DNA of 57,117 bases from an uncultured Oscillospiraceae bacterium (lineage in GTDB: Bacteria; Bacillota; Clostridia; Oscillospirales; Oscillospiraceae): positions 1-57,117 of the forward strand of contig CANRFT010000011.1 of assembly GCA_947629955.1 (NCBI GenBank), written 5' to 3'. The translations under genes and the position numbers were made by a program. Positions 49,219 through 57,117 of this stretch are shown here, one piece after another (within the stretch, counting starts at the first letter, position 1; each line of letters begins with the position of its first letter). The notes beneath the pieces were generated by a model that was given only the letters and a program-made list of their open reading frames with translations, was not told the DNA's origin and ran no database searches.

Positions 49219-50586
49219 TTGAACGACACCATCGCCGCCATCGCCACGGCCCCCGTCCCCACCGCCATCGGCATCCTGCGCCTGTCCGGGCCGGGGGCCA
49301 TCGCCGCGCTGGACCGGGTGTTCACTCCCACTCGGGGCGGACCCATGTCCGCCCGGCCCGACCGGGCCCTGGTCTACGGCGAGCTGCGGGGCGCGGACGG
49401 CGCGGTCATCGACCGGTGCCTTGCCACCGTCTCCCGGGCCCCCCACAGCTACACCGGGGAGGACACCGCCGAGCTCCAGTGCCACGGCTCCCCCGCCGCG
49501 CTGGCCCTGGGGCTGGAGGCCCTGTTTGCCGCCGGGGCCCGGCAGGCCAAAGCCGGGGAGTTCACCCGCCGGGCCTTTTTGAACGGCAAGCTGGACCTGA
49601 CAAGGGCCGAGGCGGTGGCCGATCTCATCCACGCCGAGACCCCCGCCGCCGTCCGGCAGGCGGCCAGTCAGCTGGGAGGCGCCTTGGCGACCGCCATCGA
49701 AGCGATTTACAACGATTTAGCCGAAGTCTGCGCCCACTTCCACGCGGTGCTGGACTGGCCCGACGAGGACATCGACCCCTTCCGGGCCGCCGAACTGAGA
49801 GAGGCCCTGGACGGGGCCGCCCGCCAGCTGGACGATCTGGCCGCCACCTACCGCCGGGGGAGGGCCGTCAACGAGGGGGTGCCCTGCGCCATCGTGGGCC
49901 GGCCCAACGCGGGGAAGTCCACCCTGTTCAATGCCCTGCTGGGCCGGGAGCGGGCCATCGTCACCCCCATCCCCGGCACCACCCGGGACACGGTGGAGGA
50001 GCGGGTGAACATGGCCGGGATGACCCTCCGGCTCATCGACACCGCCGGATTGCGGGACACCGACGACCAGGTGGAGCGGCTGGGGGTGGAGCGCAGCCGG
50101 GCCGCCATGGAGGGCGCGGAGCTGATTTTCGTACTGTGGGACTCCTCCCGCCCGGTGACGGAGGAAGACGCGGCCCTTCTGGAGCGGGCCACAGCCCTGG
50201 CGCCCACGATCCTGGTGTGGTCGAAATGCGACCTGCCCTCCGCATCGGTCCCGTTTCTTGATCCGTCGAAGCTGCCCCCCGCGGTGGAGGTGTCCGCCGC
50301 CACCGGCCAGGGGCTGGACCAGCTGGAACAGGCCGTGGCCGTCCTGTTCCCGGCGGGGGCGGACGATTCCGCCGCCGTCCTCACCAACGCCCGGCAGATG
50401 GAGGCCGCCTCCCGGGCCCGGGCGGCCATCGGGCGTGGGGCGGAGGCCCTGTCCGCCGGGATGCCCCCCGACGCGGTGGTGGCCGACGTGGAGGAGGCCA
50501 TGTCCGCCTTAGGCGAACTCACCGGCCGCACCGTCCGGGAGGATGTCACCGACCTGATCTTCCAACGGTTCTGCGTGGGCAAGTGA
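49219..50586 (+). CDS. mnmE: tRNA modification GTPase MnmE
   Basis: 455 residues from the TTG at 49219, placed by GAGG 8 bases upstream and the family start NDTIAAIATAP. Formyl-THF-binding N-domain, helical domain, inserted G domain with GRPNAGKS (227-234), PGTTRDTVEE, DTAG and the C-terminal FCVGK containing the conserved Cys. With MnmG it builds cmnm5U34 in tRNA. Begins a housekeeping run. Confidence 0.97.
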   Translation: MNDTIAAIATAPVPTAIGILRLSGPGAIAALDRVFTPTRGGPMSARPDRALVYGELRGADGAVIDRCLATVSRAPHSYTGEDTAELQCHGSPAALALGLEALFAAGARQAKAGEFTRRAFLNGKLDLTRAEAVADLIHAETPAAVRQAASQLGGALATAIEAIYNDLAEVCAHFHAVLDWPDEDIDPFRAAELREALDGAARQLDDLAATYRRGRAVNEGVPCAIVGRPNAGKSTLFNALLGRERAIVTPIPGTTRDTVEERVNMAGMTLRLIDTAGLRDTDDQVERLGVERSRAAMEGAELIFVLWDSSRPVTEEDAALLERATALAPTILVWSKCDLPSASVPFLDPSKLPPAVEVSAATGQGLDQLEQAVAVLFPAGADDSAAVLTNARQMEAASRARAAIGRGAEALSAGMPPDAVVADVEEAMSALGELTGRTVREDVTDLIFQRFCVGK

Positions 50587-50609
50587 AAACGCCCGGAAAG
50601 GACACGGCG

Positions 50610-51071
50610 ATGTTCCAATTCAGCGACCAGTTCAATACCCTGTCGGGAGAGGGCCTGCGCCTGGTGCTCATCGAGAAGTTCCCCGGCGACAGGGTCATGC
50701 TCCCCTTCTATTACTATGACATCCTCTCCCCGGCAGATGCGGCGGAGGTGGGCAAGATCAGTATCCGCATCGGCCACAACTATCACTCCTATTACAACGG
50801 GCACATCGGCTACGAGATCGGTGAGCCCTGGCGGGGCCGGGGCTTTGCCCTCCGGGCCTGCCGGCTGGTCCTCCCCGTGGCCCGGTCCCACGGGATGGAC
50901 TATCTGCACCTGACCTGCCGGGAGGACAACGCGCCGTCCTATAAGACCATCGAAAAGCTGGGGGCGGAGCTGGTGGAGATCGTGACCCCGCCCAGGGACT
51001 ATTTCGCCTGGCAGGAAGGCATGGGCCGTCAGCGCATCTACCGCCTGGATCTGAAAGGGGATCGCCCATGA
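50610..51071 (+). CDS. GNAT acetyltransferase
   Basis: About 153 residues of the RimJ/RimL-like group: GHIGYEIGEPWRGRGFALRA is the acetyl-CoA-binding motif, HLTCREDNAPSYKTIEKLGA the later helix. The ATG at 50610 follows GGAAAGGA; the upstream ATG overlapping mnmE is less likely. Overlaps the next gene by 4 bases. Substrate unknown. Confidence 0.88.
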   Translation: MFQFSDQFNTLSGEGLRLVLIEKFPGDRVMLPFYYYDILSPADAAEVGKISIRIGHNYHSYYNGHIGYEIGEPWRGRGFALRACRLVLPVARSHGMDYLHLTCREDNAPSYKTIEKLGAELVEIVTPPRDYFAWQEGMGRQRIYRLDLKGDRP

Positions 51072-51553
51072 GCTACATCGAAGCCCAATATCCCGCCGAA
51101 AAGCCGGCGTTTTATCAGATGTTGAAGGAGCAGCTGGCCCTGTATATGGCGGACGCCCCCAACCTCACCGCCGCCCTGGCCAACTTTTCCGCCGTCATCG
51201 TCCAGGCATTTCCAAACGCCAACTGGGCGGGCTTCTACCTGGTGGACGGGGACGAGCTGGCGGTGGGGCCCTTCCAGGGCAGGCCGGCGGTGAGCCGCAT
51301 CGGCTTTGGCAAAGGGGTCTGCGGCACCGCCTGGAAGGAGGACAAGGCCCAGGTGGTGGAGGAGGTGTCCTGCTTCGCGGGGCATATTGCTTGCGACTGC
51401 AACACCCATTCGGAGATCGTCGTTCCCCTGCGGCGTGCGGACGGGACCATCTGGGGGGTGCTGGATATGGACAGCGTCCTCCCCGGACACTTCACCGAGG
51501 AGGACCGTGTCGGGCTGGAGGAGTGCGTGAAGCTGCTCCCGGCCCCCAACTGA
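51068..51553 (+). CDS. Free methionine-(R)-sulfoxide reductase, GAF type
   Basis: 161-residue single GAF domain: NWAGFYLVDGDELAVGPFQG, GFGKGVCGTAW (C85) and HIACDCNTHSEIVVPL (C109, C111), with C102 nearby; these match the catalytic cysteines of fRMsr (MsrC/YebR). Reduces free Met-R-sulfoxide. The ATG overlaps the acetyltransferase stop (ATGA). Confidence 0.9.
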   Translation: MSYIEAQYPAEKPAFYQMLKEQLALYMADAPNLTAALANFSAVIVQAFPNANWAGFYLVDGDELAVGPFQGRPAVSRIGFGKGVCGTAWKEDKAQVVEEVSCFAGHIACDCNTHSEIVVPLRRADGTIWGVLDMDSVLPGHFTEEDRVGLEECVKLLPAPN

Positions 51554-51565
51554 GGAGGGAACCGT

Positions 51566-52000
51566 ATGCGCGCGGTGGTGACGCGGGTGAAAAACGCCCG
51601 TGTGGAGATCGACGATAAAATCAACGGCCAGATCGGCCGGGGCCTGCTGGTGCTGCTGGGCGTGGGCCCCGATGACACCGAGGCCCAGGCCGACAAGATG
51701 GCCGACAAGGTCTGCGGCCTCCGCATCTTCGAGGACAAGAACGAAAAGATGAATCTGAATCTGGCGGCGGTGGGGGGCTCCATCCTGGCGGTGAGCCAGT
51801 TCACCCTCTATGCCGACACCTCCTCCCGGCGGCCGGGATTCTCCCATGCCGCCAAGCCGGATGTGGCCATCCCCCTGTATGAGCGGTTCATGGAGGCGTG
51901 CCGCGCCCGGGGCTTCACCGTGGAGCACGGGGAGTTCGGCGCAGATATGCAGGTGTTCTCCCAAAACGACGGCCCTGTGACCATTTTGCTGGAGGTGTGA
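51566..52000 (+). CDS. dtd: D-aminoacyl-tRNA deacylase
   Basis: 144 residues, full length. MRAVVTRVKNARVEID start, the SQFTLYAD active-site motif and the Gly-cisPro-like NDGPVTILLEV end. Hydrolyses D-amino acids from tRNA. Sits between the GAF reductase (12 bases) and mutL (2 bases). Confidence 0.96.
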   Translation: MRAVVTRVKNARVEIDDKINGQIGRGLLVLLGVGPDDTEAQADKMADKVCGLRIFEDKNEKMNLNLAAVGGSILAVSQFTLYADTSSRRPGFSHAAKPDVAIPLYERFMEACRARGFTVEHGEFGADMQVFSQNDGPVTILLEV

Positions 52001-52002
52001 CT

Positions 52003-53985
52003 ATGCCCGTCATCAGACAACTTGACCCCCATGTGGCCGACCTGATCGCCGCCGGCGAGGTGGTGGAACGTCCCGCCTCCGTGGTGAAGGAGCTGATGGA
52101 GAACGCCATCGACGCCGGGGCCTCCGCCGTCACGGTGGAGATCGTCCACGGAGGCATGACCCTCATTCGGGTGAGCGACGACGGCTGCGGCATCCCGGCG
52201 GACCAGGCCGCCACCGCCTTCCTCCGCCACGCCACGTCAAAGATCGCCACCGAATACGATTTGGAGGCCATCGGCACCCTGGGGTTCCGGGGGGAGGCCC
52301 TGGCCGCCATCTCGGCGGTGTCCCTGGTGGAGCTGCGCACCCGCACCGAGGGCGAGGCCCTGGGCACCGTCCTCACCCTGGAGGCCGGGGTGGTCACCTC
52401 CCAGGAGGAGGCGGGCTGCCCCAAGGGCACCACCCTCTCCGTCCGGGACCTGTTTTACAATACCCCCGCCCGGCTGAAATTCATGAAGAAGGACGTGGCC
52501 GAGGGGGCCGCCGTGTTCGCGGTGGTCCAGCGGGTGGCCCTGTCCCACCCGGAGCTGTCGGTGAAATTCCTCCGGGACGGGAAGCAGGAGCTGCTCACCC
52601 CCGGGGACGGCCAGATGAAGAGCGCTGTCTACGCCGTGCTGGGCCGGGACATCGCCCTGGGGCTCCTGCCGGTGACCGGCTCCGGCGAGGGGATGGGCGT
52701 GTCCGGCTTCATCTCCCTGCCCGCCTGCTGCCGGGGGAGCCGGGGATATCAGCACTTCTTCGTCAACGGCCGGTATGTAAAAAGCCGGGTGATGACCGCC
52801 GCGATGGAAGAGGCATATAAAAATCAAAAGATGGTGGGCAAGTTCCCCGCCTGCGTGATCCACCTGACCCTCCGGCCCTCGGAGGTAGACGTGAACGTCC
52901 ACCCCACCAAGACGGAGGTGAAATTCCAGAAGGAGCAGTCGGTATACACCGCCGTGTACTACGCGGCGCTCTCCGCCCTGGACCGGGACCACACCCGGCC
53001 CCAGGCGTCCCTCTCCGCCGCCCCCAAGGGGGAGGACACCGTCACCCCCAACCAGACCAGACTGCCCATGGGCCACGGCCCCGCCGCCCGCAGACCGGCT
53101 GTAGGGGCGGATATCATCCGCCCGGCCGCCCAGAATGGCCCGTCCCGATCCGCCCTGCCTCTTAACGACTACACCGCCCCCAAGGCCCCGGTGGGGGCCC
53201 ACATGACGGTGGAGGAGTTCAAGGCGGCCGCCGGCCCGACCCCCCAGCGGCCCACGGCCGTGAGCCCCACCCCCTTCCGCCGGGTGAAGCCCCTGCCCGT
53301 AGACGAGCCCGCGCCCAAGCCTTCCCCCCTCAGGGGGGAAGGTGCCTCCCGCAGGGAGGCGGATGAGGGGGCGAAGGGAGAGCCCGCCCCCGTTCCTGAG
53401 CCCGGGCCCGCCCCCGAGGAGGAGCCCTGGGTCGTCCGGGGAGAGCTGTTCCGCACCTATGTGCTGGTGGAGCAGGGGGAGAAGGTATTGCTCATCGACA
53501 AGCACGCCGCCCACGAGCGGGCCAACTTCGACCGGCTCAAGGCGGCGGACTACAAGCCCATGGTCCAGGAGCTGCTGACCCCCCTGACCTTCACCCCCGC
53601 CCCGGAGGAGCGGGCCCTGCTGCTGGAGCAGACCGCCCTGCTCACCCGGTTTGGGTTCGAACTGGAGGAGTTCGGCTCCAACGCCCTGGCGGTGCGCTCC
53701 GCCCCCGACTATCTGGACGCCGGGGACATCGAGTCCGCCCTGCTGGAGCTGGCCCGGCGGCTGCGGGTGACGGGGACCGCCGACCCCGCCGGCGTCCGGG
53801 ACGAACTGCTCCACACTATGGCCTGCAAGGCGGCCATCAAGGGGGGCTGGCGCTCCGGGCAGGAGGAGCTGGAGGAGGTGGCCCGGATGGTGATGAGCGG
53901 TGAGGTCAAATACTGCCCCCACGGCCGGCCGGTGGCCATCGAGCTGACCAAAAAGCAACTGGAGAAGCAATTCAAGCGCGCGTAA
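52003..53985 (+). CDS. mutL: DNA mismatch repair protein MutL
   Basis: 660 residues. GHKL ATPase N-terminus (LIAAGEVVERPASVVKELME, DDGCGI, GFRGEAL, FYNTPARLKFMKK), a long Pro/Ala-rich linker (about 335-480) and the dimerisation/endonuclease C-terminus with LIDKHAAHER, MACKAAIKGG and CPHGRP. The endonuclease motif reads DKHA where DQHA is usual. The linker contains two palindromic DNA repeats translated in frame. ATG at 52003 behind GGAGG; the frame from 51898 lies inside dtd. Confidence 0.96.
   Translation: MPVIRQLDPHVADLIAAGEVVERPASVVKELMENAIDAGASAVTVEIVHGGMTLIRVSDDGCGIPADQAATAFLRHATSKIATEYDLEAIGTLGFRGEALAAISAVSLVELRTRTEGEALGTVLTLEAGVVTSQEEAGCPKGTTLSVRDLFYNTPARLKFMKKDVAEGAAVFAVVQRVALSHPELSVKFLRDGKQELLTPGDGQMKSAVYAVLGRDIALGLLPVTGSGEGMGVSGFISLPACCRGSRGYQHFFVNGRYVKSRVMTAAMEEAYKNQKMVGKFPACVIHLTLRPSEVDVNVHPTKTEVKFQKEQSVYTAVYYAALSALDRDHTRPQASLSAAPKGEDTVTPNQTRLPMGHGPAARRPAVGADIIRPAAQNGPSRSALPLNDYTAPKAPVGAHMTVEEFKAAAGPTPQRPTAVSPTPFRRVKPLPVDEPAPKPSPLRGEGASRREADEGAKGEPAPVPEPGPAPEEEPWVVRGELFRTYVLVEQGEKVLLIDKHAAHERANFDRLKAADYKPMVQELLTPLTFTPAPEERALLLEQTALLTRFGFELEEFGSNALAVRSAPDYLDAGDIESALLELARRLRVTGTADPAGVRDELLHTMACKAAIKGGWRSGQEELEEVARMVMSGEVKYCPHGRPVAIELTKKQLEKQFKRA
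53104..53123. repeat. Palindromic repeat inside mutL linker, copy type 1
   Basis: GGGCGGAT-ATC-ATCCGCCC, translated as VGADIIRPA. The form resembles short intergenic palindromes of GC-rich gut Firmicutes, here inserted into coding DNA. Only this copy is seen in the window. Confidence 0.5.
53320..53360. repeat. Twin palindromic repeats inside mutL linker, type 2
   Basis: CCTTCCCCCC-TCA-GGGGGGAAGG followed at once by GCCTCCC-GCA-GGGAGGC. Translated in frame as PSPLRGEGASRREADEGAKG, a low-complexity charged stretch unlike its surroundings. Looks like a REP/MITE-type element captured in a tolerant linker. Confidence 0.6.
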
Positions 53986-53997
53986 AGGAGTTATTTT

Positions 53998-54915
53998 ATG
54001 GCCTATCAACTGACCGAGATCAACGAGGCCGTCCGCCGGGATGCCAGGGGCTTCATGGAGGAGTGCGACGCCCGCTATCAGGACGCCATCGCCCGGTGCG
54101 CCGATATGATCTGCGAGAACCGGAAGGAGAGCCCAGTGGTGCTGCTGTCCGGCCCCTCCGGCTCCGGCAAGACCACCACCGCCTCCAAGCTCCGGGAGGA
54201 GCTGGAGCGCCGGGGCATCGGCAGTTACGCCGTGTCCATGGACGACTACTTCGTCCATCAGAACCCCCGTACCGCGCCCCGCACCCCGGACGGCTCCATC
54301 GACTACGAATCCCCCAAAATGATGGACCTGGACCTGCTGGACGAGCACTTCGAGAAGCTGGCCAGGGGCGAGTGGGTCCTGGTGCCCCATTTCGAGTTTG
54401 CCCGCCAGATGCGCAACGACAGCAAGGGCACTCCCCTGAAAGTGGGTCCCGACGAGGTGGCCATCTTCGAGGGCATCCACGCTCTGAACACTGACCTGAC
54501 CAGCCGCCACCCGGAGGCCGCGCGGCTCTACATCTCTGCCCGGAGCGATATCCGGGACGGGGAGAAGACCGTTTTCAAGGCCACCTGGCTACGGCTGACC
54601 CGCCGGGCCGTCCGGGACTACAACTACCGGGGCACCGATGTGGCTGGGACCCTGGAGATGTGGGGCAATGTCCGCCGGGGAGAAAAGCTGTACATCTCCC
54701 CCTACAAGGACACCGCCAACATCAAGCTGGACTCCTCCCTGGCCTATGAGGTGTCGGTGATGGCCTCCTACGCCAAGCCCCTCATCACCGCCGTGCCGGA
54801 GGAGAACGCCCGCCGCCATGAGCTGCTGGACATGATGGCCGCCTTCGACCGGTTCGCGCCCATTGACCCCGGACAAGTCCCCCCCGGGTCCCTGCTCCAC
54901 GAGTTCATCGGCTGA
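53998..54915 (+). CDS. Uridine-kinase-like nucleoside kinase
   Basis: 305 residues with Walker A GPSGSGKT (52-59), SMDDYFVHQNPRTAP, DGSIDYESPKMMDLDLL and VAIFEGIHALN, the pattern of the Udk/phosphoribulokinase family in its Firmicute variant. Phosphorylates uridine/cytidine or a related substrate. 12 bases after mutL. Confidence 0.88.
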   Translation: MAYQLTEINEAVRRDARGFMEECDARYQDAIARCADMICENRKESPVVLLSGPSGSGKTTTASKLREELERRGIGSYAVSMDDYFVHQNPRTAPRTPDGSIDYESPKMMDLDLLDEHFEKLARGEWVLVPHFEFARQMRNDSKGTPLKVGPDEVAIFEGIHALNTDLTSRHPEAARLYISARSDIRDGEKTVFKATWLRLTRRAVRDYNYRGTDVAGTLEMWGNVRRGEKLYISPYKDTANIKLDSSLAYEVSVMASYAKPLITAVPEENARRHELLDMMAAFDRFAPIDPGQVPPGSLLHEFIG

Positions 54916-55236
54916 CGCGCCCCGGCGCATATATGGCCCCACGCCGGCCGCCGCGCTTGGGGCAAAACAGAAGACCAATGCCCGCTCTTCCATATCTCCC
55001 CTTTAAAGTGAGAGTCCGCCAGAAAACGTTTTCAAGGCGGACTCTCGCTTTATATTTGTGCATTTTATACATATTTTCTGTTATAAAATTTAATAATCCA
55101 ACAAAATTGAAGTTTTTTTGAAGAAGTGCTTGCCATATAACTCCAAGGGCGCTATAATGAGTTTAGAATGGTTGGAAACGTTTCCACCCGTTTGCGCCGG
55201 AATCCCGGCACACATAATAAAAGGAGGAACTACAGA
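54916..55236 (+). promoter_or_regulatory. Control region of the sugar ABC importer
   Basis: Contains the terminator at 55004-55052, then TTGCCA (55130-55135), 17 bases, TATAAT (55153-55158), and a perfect 14-base palindrome TGGAAACGTTTCCA (55173-55186) 14 bases downstream, the form of a LacI-family (CcpA/sugar repressor) operator. An AAGGAGG ribosome site precedes the ATG at 55237. Confidence 0.85.
55004..55052 (+). terminator. Terminator with cre-like loop
   Basis: TAAAG-GAGAGTCCGCC pairs with GGCGGACTCTC-CTTTA (one T/G mismatch). The loop holds GAAAACGTTTTC, which fits a CcpA cre-site core. Confidence 0.8.
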
Positions 55237-56604
55237 ATGAAGAAATGATTGGCTCTTGTGCTCTCCCTGGTCATGGTGTTCGCCCTGTGCGCCTGCGGCG
55301 GCGGAGGCGACGCCGCTGAGACCAATCCCCCGGCCACCGAGGCCCCCTCCGGCGGCGACGAGCAGACTGAGGCCCCCTCCGGCGGCGAGACCGCCAAGGG
55401 TTCCGTCTACTGGCTGAACTTCAAGCCTGAGGCCGACGATATCCTGCATCAGATCGCCGAGATGTACACCAATGAGACCGGCGTGCCCGTGCAGGTGACC
55501 ACCGCCGCTTCCGGCACCTATGAGGAGACCCTCCGGGCCGAGATGGACAAGCCCAATCCCCCCACCCTGTTCGTCATCGGCAACGCGCCCGCGGTGAACA
55601 CCTGGAAGGACTATGCGCTGGACCTGACCGGCACCGCCATCGCCAACGAGTTGAACACTGACGCCTACAACCTCTATGACGACTCCGGCAAGCTGGTCTC
55701 CATCGGCTACTGCTATGAGGCCTATGGCATCATCGTCAACCCCACCCTGCTGGGTCAGGCCGGCTACAAGGTCGAGGACATCAAGAACTTTGAGACCCTG
55801 AAGGCCGCCGCCGAGGACATCCACGCCCGGGCCGCCGAGCTGGGCTTCGACGCCTTCACCTCCAACGACATGGATGACAGCTCCTCCTGGCGCTACACCG
55901 GCCACATGATCAACCTGGAGTACTACTACGAGGAGCAGGCCGCCAACACCAAGTGGACCGAGTCCCCCGCCACCCTCACCGGCGACTACATGGACAACTA
56001 CCGCAACCTGTATGACCTGTGCGTGAACAACTCCACCGTCGCCCGCAGCGACCTGGCCACCGGCGGCCACGACGCCGAGGCCGAGTTCAAGGACAGCAAG
56101 GCCGTGTTCTTCGTCCAGGGCTCCTGGGAATGGGGCGCCGTGTCCGAGACCGTGCCCGATGCCACCATGATCCCCTACTACTGCGGCGTGGCCGGTGAGG
56201 AGAAGGCCGGTCTGAACTGCGGCACCGAGAACTGCTGGGCCATCAACTCCAAAGCCTCCGCTGAGAACCAGCAGGCCACCATGGACTTTATGGTCTGGAT
56301 GGTCACTGATCCCGAGGCTTCCGAGATGCTGACCAACGGTGTGGGCGCCTTCGGCGTCATGCCCTATAAGAGCGCCGTCACCTCCACCAACGGCTTCCTG
56401 GCCGACGCCAACGAGTACGCCGCCAACGGCTGCTACGTGATGGACTGGGCCACCAACTATCAGCCCAACGTCAACGAGTACCGCGCCGTTCTGGTGTCCG
56501 CGCTGAACCAGTACAACGCCGATCCCTCCGACGCCAACTGGGAGACGGTGGTCACCGCCGCCATCCAGGGCTGGGCCACCCAGTATCAGGCGGTCAACGG
56601 CTGA
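55237..56604 (+). CDS. Sugar ABC transporter binding protein, nonsense codon at position 4
   Basis: Family 1 extracellular solute-binding lipoprotein of about 455 residues. The ribosome site and ATG (55237) give Met-Lys-Lys then TGA (55246-55248), after which the frame is open for 451 codons beginning LALVLSLVMVFALCACGGGG. The lipobox LCAC is intact and followed by an acidic Thr/Pro linker and the mature domain (YWLNFKPEADDILHQIAEMY, TTAASGTYEETLRAEMDKPN). Restart at TTG 55249 would give a signal lacking the Lys-Lys n-region. Normal codon was probably TGG (Trp). Sequencing error, true mutation or reinitiation remain open. Confidence 0.8.
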
Positions 56605-56642
56605 TCTGATCCCCTTCGGATCGAACGAAACGCATAAACGGC

Positions 56643-56670
56643 ACGGGGCGGGCGGCTTCGCCCGCCCCGT
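56643..56670 (+). terminator. Hairpin between binding protein and permease
   Basis: ACGGGGCGGGCG pairs with CGCCCGCCCCGT around GCTT, with only a short T run. Such hairpins commonly stabilise the binding-protein messenger and lower permease expression. Confidence 0.7.
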
Positions 56671-56698
56671 TCGATTTTCAGAGTGGGAGTTGATCTTC

Positions 56699-57117
56699 TT
56701 GAGAAAAAAGAATTCTCTGCCCAACCCCATCAAGCGGTGGTGGTGGCTGTTCCTCGGACCGGTGGTGGCCGCCTTTGCCATCGGGTTCGTCTGGCCCTTC
56801 CTGCAGGGCATCTATCTCTCCTTCTGCAAATTCCGTCTGGTGTCCGACGCGCAATTCATCGGCATCGACAACTATTTGAAGGCTTTTTCCGATCCCAGTT
56901 TCGTCCACTCCTTCTGGTACTCGGCCCTGTTCGCCGTCGTCAGCCTGGTGCTGATCAACGTGCTGGCCTTTGCCGCCGCCTATGCCCTGACTCAGGGCAT
57001 CAAGGGCAGCAACCTGTTCCGCACAGTGTTCTTCATGCCCAACCTGATCGGCGGCATCGTGCTGGGCCACATCTGGTCCATGATCTTTGACGGCATCCTC
57101 TCCAAATTCGGCACCTC
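56699..57117 (+). CDS. Sugar ABC transporter permease (MalF type), cut by window end
   Basis: TTG start at 56699 behind GGGAG, 139 codons visible. The protein begins RKKNSLPNPIKRWWW, has transmembrane segments near 15-37 and 70-95, and includes IGIDNYLKAFSDPSF and FFMPNLIGGIVLGHIWSMIF, typical of MalF/UgpA-type permeases just before the EAA region. It follows the binding-protein gene by 94 bases. The rest lies beyond the window. Confidence 0.9.
   Translation, partial: MRKKNSLPNPIKRWWWLFLGPVVAAFAIGFVWPFLQGIYLSFCKFRLVSDAQFIGIDNYLKAFSDPSFVHSFWYSALFAVVSLVLINVLAFAAAYALTQGIKGSNLFRTVFFMPNLIGGIVLGHIWSMIFDGILSKFGT

Noticed and set aside
55246-55248. TGA read as tryptophan or selenocysteine
   Set aside because: TGA ends many normal genes in the window and no SECIS-like hairpin or recoding gene is visible, so a local mutation or base-call error is simpler.
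1-57117. CRISPR array
   Set aside because: No regularly spaced repeats of 24-40 bases and no cas genes seen.

Overview
This window reads as a chromosomal stretch from a GC-rich, anaerobic, low-oxygen gut-type Firmicute, most likely of the Oscillospiraceae/Lachnospirales kind. The evidence is Firmicute-style ribosome binding sites and sigma-A promoters, AGGAGG-led operons, a ferredoxin-linked 2-oxoacid oxidoreductase, a radical-type 2-hydroxyacyl-CoA dehydratase, a split MetH, and SLH-domain surface protein. The genus is inference from gene style only; no database was consulted.

Left part (1-18,801): this looks like a tRNA-targeted integrative element. At 351-395 lies exactly the 3' half of a tRNA (anticodon loop to CCA, anticodon CAC, Val). 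Its terminal 23 bases recur at 18,779-18,801. Between these direct repeats are a tyrosine integrase, an excisionase-like HTH protein, a winged-helix protein, paired TGTCTAAC arm-type sites near both ends, and a toxin-antitoxin pair at the far end. The cargo is metabolic: (i) an operon for a UxaA-type dehydratase (split SAF + large subunit), a Dabb protein, a YkvI-type transporter, an enolase-superfamily sugar-acid dehydratase and a class III CoA-transferase; (ii) two FCD-type GntR regulators; (iii) a divergent operon for a P-loop ATPase plus a four-subunit 2-oxoacid:ferredoxin oxidoreductase. The same operator, TGGT(C/A)AGAACAG, sits just downstream of the -10 box of all three transcription units, so they probably form one regulon. 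Remnants of a GH3 enzyme and another gene, an SLH/NlpC-like surface protein and a zinc-ribbon protein fill the rest.

Middle (18,850-34,800): an arabinoside locus (araA, FGGY kinase, GH2, small membrane protein, domain-permuted membrane GH3) divergent from araR; a decayed ECF-type membrane gene; a split cobalamin-dependent methionine synthase (separate activation-domain gene plus metH); and metY preceded by an 18-codon leader ORF.

34,800-46,650: a second regulated fermentation island. CoA-transferase, acyl-CoA dehydrogenase, EtfB, EtfA and an FAD-linked 2-hydroxyacid dehydrogenase run leftward. The dehydratase activator, both 2-hydroxyacyl-CoA dehydratase subunits and an unusual alpha/beta-hydrolase/polytopic membrane fusion run rightward. 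A GntR regulator follows. A palindrome ACTGGTnnnACCAGT overlaps the -10 boxes of the dehydratase and regulator promoters, and a close variant lies before the CoA-transferase. This suggests a reductive or oxidative 2-hydroxyacid pathway (2-hydroxyacid to 2-hydroxyacyl-CoA to enoyl-CoA to acyl-CoA), substrate unknown.

46,650-57,117: a NUDIX hydrolase, MarR regulator, malic enzyme, then a housekeeping run (mnmE, GNAT, free Met-R-sulfoxide reductase, dtd, mutL, uridine-kinase-like). It ends with the start of a sugar ABC importer whose binding-protein gene has an in-frame TGA at codon 4.
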